Source: Flavobacterium sp.
Lineage (GTDB): Bacteria; Bacteroidota; Bacteroidia; Flavobacteriales; Flavobacteriaceae
Length of the DNA: 64,000 bases
Assembly (NCBI GenBank): GCA_012837155.1
Contig: CP051546.1
Span: 591,474 to 655,473 of the forward strand
Direction of reading: 5' to 3'
Shown here: one piece after another, positions 56,986 to 64,000 of the stretch
How positions within the stretch are numbered: position 1 is the stretch's first letter
Layout: each line of letters starts with the position of its first letter
Program-made: the position numbers and the translations under genes
Notes under the pieces: generated by a model
Database searches by the model: none
What the model was told of the DNA's origin: nothing
Seen by the model: the letters and a program-made list of their open reading frames with translations, nothing else

Positions 56986-57846
56986 ATGGCAAATTTAAAG
57001 GAAATCCGTAATAGAATTACTTCCGTTTCATCAACGATGCAAATCACATCGGCAATGAAAATGGTTTCTGCAGCAAAGTTAAAGAAGGCACAAGATGCCA
57101 TCACGGCAATGCGCCCTTATGCCGAAAAATTAACGGAATTACTACAAAATCTTTCTTCAACTCTTGATGGTGACATTGGAGGCGAATACACAACACAACG
57201 CGAAGTTAAAAAAGTATTAGTTGTCGCTATTACTTCTAATAGAGGCTTATGTGGTGCTTTTAATTCGAATGTAATTAAAGAGGTTAAAAACCGCGCTGAT
57301 TTTTACACAGGAAAACAAGTGGATGTTTTTGCCATCGGTAAAAAAGGAAATGATATTTTAGCTAAAACACTTACTGTGGTAGATAATCAAAGTCAGGTTT
57401 TTGATGCTTTGACTTTTGATAATGTTACTAAAATTGCCGAAATATTGACTCAAAAATTTATTTCAGGTGACTATGACAAAATAGAATTGGTGTACAACCA
57501 ATTTAAAAATGCGGCTACTCAAATCGTACAAACCGAACAATTTTTGCCATTAGCAGCCATAAAATCTGACACGCCAGCCTCAACAGGAGATTATATTTTT
57601 GAGCCATCAAAAGAAGAAATTGTATTGACTTTGATTCCAAAATCATTGAAAACACAATTGTATAAAGGAATTAGAGATTCATTTGCCTCTGAGCACGGAG
57701 CGCGTATGACCGCGATGCACAAAGCAACGGACAACGCAACTGAGTTGAGAGATCAATTGAAATTAACTTACAACAAAGCCCGTCAAGCGGCTATTACTAA
57801 CGAAATCCTTGAGATTGTTGGTGGAGCAGAAGCTTTGAAAGGATAA
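56986..57846 (+). CDS. atpG: ATP synthase F1 subunit gamma
   Basis: The 286-residue protein has the N-terminal helix NLKEIRNRITSVSSTMQITSAMKMVSAAKLKKA, the central SNRGLCGAFNSNV, and the C-terminal ASEHGARMTAMHKATDNATEL...NKARQAAITNEILEIVGGAEAL. It is the rotating central stalk. It is the last atp gene here; atpD and atpC are not in the window, as is usual for Flavobacteriia, which keep them elsewhere. The operon terminator just beyond is split by IS elements. Confidence 0.96.
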   Translation: MANLKEIRNRITSVSSTMQITSAMKMVSAAKLKKAQDAITAMRPYAEKLTELLQNLSSTLDGDIGGEYTTQREVKKVLVVAITSNRGLCGAFNSNVIKEVKNRADFYTGKQVDVFAIGKKGNDILAKTLTVVDNQSQVFDALTFDNVTKIAEILTQKFISGDYDKIELVYNQFKNAATQIVQTEQFLPLAAIKSDTPASTGDYIFEPSKEEIVLTLIPKSLKTQLYKGIRDSFASEHGARMTAMHKATDNATELRDQLKLTYNKARQAAITNEILEIVGGAEALKG

Positions 57847-57872
57847 GAATTTTTATCCTAAATATAATGAAG

Positions 57873-57886
57873 AGTCCCGCAATTGC
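57873..57886 (+). terminator. Left half of the split atp operon terminator
   Basis: GAGTCCCGCAATTGC at 57872-57886 would join GGGACTCTTTTTTT at 62676-62689. Together they form a 9-bp GAGTCCCGC/GCGGGACTC stem with AATT loop and T7. Two IS1182 copies now separate the halves. A weaker hairpin over the atpG stop (GGATAA/TTATCC, 57841-57858) remains. Confidence 0.75.
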
Positions 57887-58063
57887 GGAGGGTACTGAAA
57901 AACATCACTTATTTTGATCAACGTTCTTTTTTAGATATTAAAAAACCGCTTATAACAGGATTTTAAGCATCCGTTATAAGCGGTTTTATTTTTGTAACTG
58001 TTTTTTATTGTTGATTGTATGTGTCTGTTTTTGACTTATACAGGTTCATTTGGTAAAATGCAC

Positions 58064-59319
58064 CAGGTCAAACGCATTAAAAGTTGAACAAAGATAAAAG
58101 ATAATGATTATCCCAACCTGCTATTTTACGTTTTCTTCTGACGCTCTTCTTTACAGGACTAATTGTTTCATTGAGCAGTATTTTTAATGATAATTTCAAG
58201 ACTGACGAAAAATTTTGTGCCGCGTTTTTATGTCTTTTTCTACTCTTATCTTCTCCAAAGGAAACGTCTAAATGCCAATGTAAATTGTTTTCAATTTTCC
58301 AATGTGAACGAACAGCATCCGCTATTTTCTTGGCATCACAAGGTAAACTTGTTATATAAAACCGAGTTGATTTCTGTGTTTTACCAGTTGATTTTATAAA
58401 CCTTTCACTTTCTATTTTTGCAATAGATTGTAATGAATTCCATTTAGTTGGATTTAATAAATGACTCAAATCATCCATCACAGTACAAGTCCTTTTTTCT
58501 ACCCTTCCGCTACCAACTTCCTCGGTTATATAAATTTTTGATTTGTCTTTTGAGGGAATCAAAAAAGCACTTTCAATATCTTGATATAATTCTTTTTGGT
58601 TTTCTTTTACCGCCAAAATATAATCTGCCTTTTGTTCAATAATCACTTCTGCTATATCTGTTTGACAACCCATTGCATCTATGGTAATAATAGCATTTTC
58701 AAGGTCTAACACTTTTAAAAGTTCTGGGATTGCCGTAATTTCATTTGATTTCTCTTCTGTTTTAATTTGACCTAAAAAGATTTCGTTTTCTGTAGAAAAA
58801 GCACTTACCAAATGAATGGCAGACTTCAATCCAGATTGCTTAGAACCTCGAACTGTTTTGCCGTCAATTGCCACGACACCCTTGTAATGGTTAGATATTG
58901 ATTTAATCCAAGACACGAAATGTTCTTCGAAAAAAGAGGGTTTTAGCAAAGAGAAAAAACGATTAAACGTGTCGTGAGAAGGAATCCCGTTTTCTAAATC
59001 TAAGATAGTTTCCAAAAACTCACGCTTAACAATGCCGTAATCTTCAATTTCTTCCCAAGTTTCTGCCCCGCATATGACGGCAAGTATGGTTATGAAAACA
59101 ATATTTTCCGAAGGGTGTAATTTTTTTCTGTTCAATCTAAAGTCTGGAATAGTTTGAGCAAATATAAACAATTTGTTTTTTAATTTCATATTAAGCATCT
59201 GATTATCAGATAAATATACAAAATTTAATTTGCTAAAACAAATTTAATTCGTTGTATTTCAGATGGTTATATTAAAAAAATCATTTTAAAATTTAATGGT
59301 TTTTAATGCGTTTGACCTG
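58064..59319 (-). mobile_element. ISAs1-family element nested in IS1182 copy A
   Basis: The inverted ends are CAGGTCAAACGCATTAAAA at 58064 and its inverse ending at 59319. The target duplication is AAAATGCAC at 58055-58063 and 59320-59328; copy B has this 9-mer only once at the matching place, which proves the insertion. It is 1,256 bp with an intact transposase gene. Confidence 0.95.
58077..59198 (-). CDS. ISAs1-family transposase
   Basis: The 373-residue DDE enzyme has a DUF/DDE_Tnp_1-assoc N-terminal domain (ILAVICGAETWEEIEDYG, SHDTFNRFFSLL). The catalytic core holds VVAIDGKTVRGSKQSG, IITIDAMGCQTDIAEVII, YILAVKENQ, and RSHWKIENNLHWHLDVSFGEDKSRKR. The start is at 59198 or at the Met three codons later. 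It is intact and probably active. Confidence 0.93.
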   Translation of the reverse strand: MLNMKLKNKLFIFAQTIPDFRLNRKKLHPSENIVFITILAVICGAETWEEIEDYGIVKREFLETILDLENGIPSHDTFNRFFSLLKPSFFEEHFVSWIKSISNHYKGVVAIDGKTVRGSKQSGLKSAIHLVSAFSTENEIFLGQIKTEEKSNEITAIPELLKVLDLENAIITIDAMGCQTDIAEVIIEQKADYILAVKENQKELYQDIESAFLIPSKDKSKIYITEEVGSGRVEKRTCTVMDDLSHLLNPTKWNSLQSIAKIESERFIKSTGKTQKSTRFYITSLPCDAKKIADAVRSHWKIENNLHWHLDVSFGEDKSRKRHKNAAQNFSSVLKLSLKILLNETISPVKKSVRRKRKIAGWDNHYLLSLFNF

Positions 59320-59344
59320 AAAATGCACGTGTAGATTACATTTT

Positions 59345-60794
59345 CTACATTAATTTGAGTATTCTTTTTAAGTTGACTGTAAAAATTGCTATTGCACCTT
59401 GCATTTGCATATTGGTAATACCGTATGATATTGCTCTATCATAACCGTGTATATTTTTTAACTCGCTATTTTTAGCTTCTATCTTGTATCGATGTTTTGC
59501 TTTTTCTTTGTAATATTCTGTTTCTTGAAAAGCCATTTGGTCTTGATGCAATTCTGATTTTATGGATACCGAATACGTTTTTGTCTTGGCTCCATCTTTA
59601 TAACAACCTTCCTTTAAAGGGCAATGCTTGCATTTTTCGACATCAAAATAGTAAGTATCTACTTGATTTACCCCGACATCTTTAGTGCCTTGGCGCGCTT
59701 TTCGTATTGCTAAATGCCCTGCTGGGCAAACAAACCTATCGGCATCTTTATTGTAATCAAATTTATCTTCATCTTTCCTAAAGCCTTGGGTTATAGATGG
59801 ATTTAGACGCGCTACTATTTTTATGTTTTGTTCAGTTGTAATTTTAAGATTCTCTTTTCCAGAATAAGCCGCATCGCCAATAATGGTATCTACATCAACT
59901 CCGTTTTCTTGACTGATTTCTAAAAGTTTAGGTAATTCTGGACCATCGCCTTTTTCTCCAGATGTAACTACAGCCGCGGTAATGATGCGCTCTTCGGTCA
60001 TAGCCAAATGAGTTTTGTAGCCAAAAAAGGAACTCTCGGCAGATTTATGACCTATTTTTGCATCGGTATCTTTGGATAGGGTTAAATTTTCTTGAGTGTC
60101 TTCTACGGTTTCTTTTAGCAGATTTAATTTTTCCTTCACAGCGGGTATTGAACTTATAGACGGCTCATTTTCTATGCGTTTTTCTAACTCTTTGCAATAA
60201 GCCAGCTCCTTTTCTAAATCATTGTCGGTATTTTTTTTGGGCATACGTTCTTTGAATTGGTCGTCAAAGGTGTATACTGTTTTTCGAAGTAACTTGGAGC
60301 GTTCTCTCAATACATCGATGGCTAAAAAACGGATTAGATCTTGATAAAGTATGAGTGGCATCAACAATAATAGACTTAGAACGGATGATGCCTTTTTCAA
60401 TAGCTATGGTTACCGTTTTGTTTATCAACAGATTTAACAAGTCGGTGTCTTTCAAACGTAGTTTTCTGAATTTGGTCAACGAACTCGGATTAATAACATC
60501 GTCTTCTGGATTCATATCCAAAAAATATTTAAAGGACATATCGTAACGCGAACGTTCCACTACATCAACATCGGAAACGGTGTAAATTGTTTTAAGAAGC
60601 AAATACTTGAACATACGAACGGGACTTTCTGCCATACGTCCATTATTGGTGCAGTATTTATTTAACAACTCATCGTAGATAAATGAAAAGTCTATCAAAT
60701 CGTTAATTTTTCTCAAAAGATTATTCCTTGGAATAATTAAATCATATAAAGAGGAATGCTCGCTGAACTGTATTGTTTGTTGCTGTACTAACAT
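59345..60794 (-). pseudogene. IS1182-family transposase, copy A, frameshifted
   Basis: It is the same gene as 61108-62556, but an A5 run has become A6 at about 60325-60331. This breaks the frame after SRSNPF. It also has GDAAYSG where copy B has GDGAYSG, and a few other substitutions. The C-terminal part alone still reads open as a fragment. Confidence 0.9.
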
Positions 60795-60914
60795 GTAAAA
60801 AACCTTATAATTACAGCTAAATATACCAAAAAAGGAAGTAGAAATCCTAAGCTTTCTACTCCTTTTATTTATCAATTTATTCGAAAAAAGACTTTTTCAG
60901 TACCCTCCAATTGC

Positions 60915-62669
60915 GGAGGGTACTGAAAAACATCACTTATTTTGATCAACGTTCTTTTTTAGATATTAAAAAACCGCTTATAACAGGATTTTAAGCATCC
61001 GTTATAAGCGGTTTTATTTTTGTAACTGTTTTTTATTGTTGATTGTATGTGTCTGTTTTTGACTTATACAGGTTCATTTGGTAAAATGCACGTGTAGATT
61101 ACATTTTCTACATTAATTTGAGTATTCTTTTTAAGTTGACTGTAAAAATTGCTATTGCACCTTGCATTTGCATATTGGTAATACCGTATGATATTGCTCT
61201 ATCATAACCGTGTATATTTTTTAACTCGCTATTTTTAGCTTCTATCTTGTATCGATGTTTTGCTTTTTCTTTGTAATATTCTGTTTCTTGAAAAGCCATT
61301 TGGTCTTGATGCAATTCTGATTTTATGGATACCGAATACGTTTTTGTCTTGGCTCCATCTTTATAACAACCTTCCTTTAAAGGGCAATGCTTGCATTTTT
61401 CGACATCAAAATAGTAAGTATCTACTTGATTTACCCCGACATCTTTAGTGCCTTGGCGCGCTTTTCGTATTGCTAAATGCCCTGCTGGGCAAACAAACCT
61501 ATCGGCATCTTTATTGTAATCAAATTTATCTTCATCTTTCCTAAAGCCTTGGGTTATAGATGGATTTAGACGCGCTACTATTTTTATGTTTTGTTCAGTT
61601 GTAATTTTAAGATTCTCTTTTCCAGAATAAGCTCCGTCGCCAATAATGGTATCTACATCAACTCCGTTTTCTTGACTGATTTCTAAAAGTTTAGGTAATT
61701 CTGGTCCATCGCCTTTTTCTCCAGATGTAACTACAGCCGCGGTAATGATGCGCTCTTCGGTCATAGCCAAATGAGTTTTGTAGCCAAAAAAGGAACTCTC
61801 GGCAGATTTATGACCTATTTTTGCATCGGTATCTTTGGATAGGGTTAAATTTTCTTGAGTGTCTTCTACGGTTTCTTTTAGCAGATTTAATTTTTCCTTC
61901 ACAGCGGGTATTGAACTTATAGACGGCTCATTTTCTATGCGTTTTTCTAACTCTTTGCAATAAGCCAGCTCCTTTTCTAAATCATTGTCGGTATTTTTTT
62001 TGGGCATACGTTCTTTGAATTGGTCGTCAAAGGTGTATACTGTTTTTCGAAGTAACTTGGAGCGTTCTCTCAATACATCGATGGCTAAAAACGGATTAGA
62101 TCTTGATAAAGTATGTGTGGCATCAACAATAATAGACTTAGAACGGATGATGCCTTTTTCAATAGCTATGGTTACCGTTTTGTTTATCAATAGATTTAAC
62201 AAGTCGGTGTCTTTCAAACGTAGTTTTCTGAATTTGGTCAACGAACTCGGATTAATAACATCGTCTTCTGGATTCATATCCAAAAAATATTTAAAGGACA
62301 TATCGTAACGCGAACGTTCCACTACATCAACATCGGAAACGGTGTAAATTGTTTTAAGAAGCAAATACTTGAACATACGAACGGGACTTTCTGCCATACG
62401 TCCATTATTGGTGCAGTATTTATTTAACAACTCATCGTAGATAAATGAAAAGTCTATCAAATCGTTAATTTTTCTCAAAAGATTATTCCTTGGAATAATT
62501 AAATCATATAACGAGGAATGCTCGCTGAACTGTATTGTTTGTTGCTGTACTAACATGTAAAAAACCTTATAATTACAGCTAAATATACCAAAAAAGGAGT
62601 AGAAATCCTAAGCTTTCTACTCCTTTTATTTATCAATTTATTCGAAAAAAGACTTTTTCAGTACCCTCC
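60915..62669 (-). mobile_element. IS1182-family element, copy B
   Basis: The 1,755-bp element has ends GGAGGGTACTGAAAAA at 60915 and the inverse ending at 62669. It is flanked by AATTGC at 60909-60914 and 62670-62675. It is in the same orientation as copy A and separated from it by only that hexamer. An internal terminator (60972-61013) follows the transposase gene. Confidence 0.92.
61108..62556 (-). CDS. IS1182-family transposase, copy B
   Basis: The 482-residue intact DDE transposase starts MLVQQQTIQFSEHSSLYDLI. It has the family's N-terminal domain (DLIDFSFIYDELLNKYC, SPVRMFKYLLLKTIY) and D in SIIVDATHTLS. D in DTIIGDGAYSGKEN, a zinc-like cysteine region (CPAGHLA, CKHCPLKEGCYKDGAKT) and E in KHRYKIEAKNSELKN follow. 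It is likely active and the source for mobilising either copy. Confidence 0.93.
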   Translation of the reverse strand: MLVQQQTIQFSEHSSLYDLIIPRNNLLRKINDLIDFSFIYDELLNKYCTNNGRMAESPVRMFKYLLLKTIYTVSDVDVVERSRYDMSFKYFLDMNPEDDVINPSSLTKFRKLRLKDTDLLNLLINKTVTIAIEKGIIRSKSIIVDATHTLSRSNPFLAIDVLRERSKLLRKTVYTFDDQFKERMPKKNTDNDLEKELAYCKELEKRIENEPSISSIPAVKEKLNLLKETVEDTQENLTLSKDTDAKIGHKSAESSFFGYKTHLAMTEERIITAAVVTSGEKGDGPELPKLLEISQENGVDVDTIIGDGAYSGKENLKITTEQNIKIVARLNPSITQGFRKDEDKFDYNKDADRFVCPAGHLAIRKARQGTKDVGVNQVDTYYFDVEKCKHCPLKEGCYKDGAKTKTYSVSIKSELHQDQMAFQETEYYKEKAKHRYKIEAKNSELKNIHGYDRAISYGITNMQMQGAIAIFTVNLKRILKLM

Positions 62670-62725
62670 AATTGCGGGACTCTTTTTTTGCTTAATTTTA
62701 TACCATAATTATAACAATCCCAACT

Positions 62726-63163
62726 TTGAAAACAATAGAACTTACCACATTCAACGAAATGTTTGCTCAAATAGAAATAATCCGTCATTTATACCCAAAT
62801 ATCTCCGAAGAAAAGTACAAATCTTATCTTGAAGCAATGATTCCACGCAATTATACCCAAGTAGCGGTTTTTGAGGGTAAAAAATGCGTTGGACTTACTG
62901 GTTTATGGTATGGAGTCAAACTTTGGTCTGGAAAATATATGGAAATGGACAATTTTATTGTTCATCCCGAACATCGTTCCAAGGGAATTGGCAAACTTCT
63001 AACGGATTATGTCAATCAAAAAGCAACCGATTTAGGTTGTTCGATGATTGTTCTTGATGCATTTACTGGAAATTTCCCTGCTCATCGATTCTATTATAAT
63101 CAAGGCTATAGCCCTAAAGGTTTTCATTTCATTAAAATGTTAAATGAAGAGGGATTGTCCTAA
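62726..63163 (+). CDS. GNAT-family N-acetyltransferase
   Basis: The protein of about 145 residues starts at TTG 62726 (MKTIELTTFNEMFAQIEII); ATG 62756 is an alternative. The acetyl-CoA motif A is clear: MEMDNFIVHPEHRSKGIGKLLTDYVNQKA, followed by IVLDAFTGNFPAHRFYYNQGY. The substrate is unknown. It follows the right half of the atp terminator and the IS1182 tandem. Confidence 0.88.
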   Translation: MKTIELTTFNEMFAQIEIIRHLYPNISEEKYKSYLEAMIPRNYTQVAVFEGKKCVGLTGLWYGVKLWSGKYMEMDNFIVHPEHRSKGIGKLLTDYVNQKATDLGCSMIVLDAFTGNFPAHRFYYNQGYSPKGFHFIKMLNEEGLS

Positions 63164-63225
63164 AATGTTTATAAAAAACTGAATAGATTGAATCAACAAA
63201 ATCAATATTAAACGATAGAAATGGT

Positions 63226-63233
63226 TATTTTTG
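63226..63233 (+). promoter_or_regulatory. -7 box of the flippase gene
   Basis: TATTTTTG matches TAnnTTTG and lies 25 bp upstream of the TTG start at 63259. Confidence 0.5.
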
Positions 63234-63258
63234 TTGCATAAAATTTAAAAAGAAACCC

Positions 63259-64000
63259 TTGGGATTATATAAAAATCTTTTCAAACAGACAGCCATTTAC
63301 GGACTCGCGACGGTTTTGCCTCGAATGTTCAGTTTTTTGTTAGTGCCACTCTACACCAATTTACTTCCAAAAGAAGAATACGGTAAGGTTACAATCATTT
63401 TTGCCTATATGATTTTCTTCAATGTTATTCTGGCTTACGGGATGGAAACGGCTTTTTTTAGATTTTATAATAATGAAACCAACAAAAAAGCAGTTGTCGA
63501 AACCACCATGGTTTCTGTCTTTTGGTCTACAATAATCTTCCTGTTTCCTGCATTGTTATTCCGAAATGCATTGGCCTCATTCTCGGGAATAGATGTGCAA
63601 TACATTACTTATACCATTTGGATTTTGGTGCTGGATGCATTGGTAATTGTTCCCTTTTCGAAATTGAGAGCAACCCAAAAACCAATGGCTTATGCCCTAA
63701 TCAAAATTGGGAATGTCGTTGTCAACCTTAGTTTAAATTTGTTCTTTTTATTGTATTTGCCAAAAATAGCTGCGCAACATCCGGGAGGATTTTTGAGTTC
63801 GTTGTATGTAGAAAATTTTGAAATTGGTTATATTTTTGTTTCTAACATTATGGCAAGTTTGCTGACGTTTGCGGCGTTGTCGCCCAATTATTTTTCATTA
63901 AAATGGAATTTCGATTTCGGTTTATGGCAACGCATGATGAAATACGGTTTACCAATAATGATTGCCGGAATTGCCTTTGCCATCAACGAACAATTCGATA
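63259..64000 (+). CDS. Polysaccharide flippase (MATE/Wzx-like), N-terminal part
   Basis: The gene starts at TTG 63259 (MGLYKNLFKQTAIYGLATVL) and runs off the window after about 247 codons. Hydrophobic helices begin at once: PRMFSFLLVPLYTNLLPKEEYGKVTIIFAYMIFFNV, then MVSVFWSTIIFLFPALLF, IWILVLDALVIVPF and further. The RMFSFLLVPLYTNLL start and YGKV motif are typical of oligosaccharide flippases that move lipid-linked sugars across the inner membrane. No ATG occurs in a better position. Confidence 0.85.
   Translation, partial: MGLYKNLFKQTAIYGLATVLPRMFSFLLVPLYTNLLPKEEYGKVTIIFAYMIFFNVILAYGMETAFFRFYNNETNKKAVVETTMVSVFWSTIIFLFPALLFRNALASFSGIDVQYITYTIWILVLDALVIVPFSKLRATQKPMAYALIKIGNVVVNLSLNLFFLLYLPKIAAQHPGGFLSSLYVENFEIGYIFVSNIMASLLTFAALSPNYFSLKWNFDFGLWQRMMKYGLPIMIAGIAFAINEQFD

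Larger units (their letters stand above)
57887..60908 (-). mobile_element. IS1182-family element, copy A (carries a nested ISAs1)
   Basis: Ends GGAGGGTACTGAAAAA (57887) and its inverse at 60908. Without the nested element it is 1,757 bp and nearly identical to copy B. AATTGC lies at each side (57881-57886, 60909-60914). It has its own terminator (57944-57985, AACCGCTTATAAC with its inverse) near the left end, after the transposase gene. Two single-base insertions relative to copy B, one in the transposase, make it probably inactive. Confidence 0.9.

Overview
The window reads as a chromosome segment of a Flavobacterium-like member of the Flavobacteriaceae (Bacteroidota). The support is low GC, promoters of the TTG-N17-21-TAnnTTTG type with no Shine-Dalgarno sequences, gliding and type IX secretion genes (gldA, sprE/porW), a two-piece methionine synthase, an F-type ATPase operon that ends after atpG, and families known mainly from Flavobacteriia (DUF4254, DUF5687). 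No rRNA, tRNA or CRISPR array was seen.

Layout. 1-13.9 kb: start of polA; an OmpR-type two-component system lying between two promoters that carry the same tandem operator; an IS5-like element inserted at a stop codon; glyS; an ars operon; a LytTR regulator, a secreted 14-residue-repeat protein and a TPR-kinase/regulator pair; an IS982 element. 13.9-36.6 kb: gldA, then a large sulfur and methionine island almost wholly on the minus strand. It holds metF, metH in two pieces with a broken BRO-N/DinD-like gene between them, an assimilatory sulfate-reduction operon (cysH-cysD-cysN-sir-cobA-cysG N-terminal type), a TauE-type exporter, an Rrf2 regulator, metZ, an OsmC protein, a metX-aspartokinase-homoserine dehydrogenase fusion behind a SAM-I riboswitch, and metY behind two consecutive leader-peptide/terminator modules. 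36.6-48.9 kb: a CapK-like adenylate-forming enzyme, purD, upp, conserved membrane proteins, a family 9 glycosyltransferase, a ferredoxin-type reductase, and a PadR-controlled ABC export operon. 49-57.8 kb: sprE, bactofilin, and atpZ/I-atpBEFHAG. 57.8-62.7 kb: two IS1182 elements in tandem inside the atp terminator hairpin, one of them carrying a nested ISAs1. 62.7-64 kb: a GNAT protein and the start of a flippase.

How it works together. The sulfur island turns sulfate into sulfide (CysDN, APS-type CysH, siroheme sulfite reductase with its own siroheme genes). Sulfide is joined to activated homoserine (MetX domain; MetY and MetZ), and MetH/MetF methylate homocysteine to methionine. Three different controls are visible: a SAM-I riboswitch, translation-coupled attenuators with Met/Cys-rich leaders, and an inverted repeat at the cys promoter.

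Caution. At least fourteen otherwise well-conserved genes carry small frame breaks, almost all one-base losses in short homopolymers. This looks more like uncorrected sequencing error than decay. Such genes are given full-length coordinates with the break noted.
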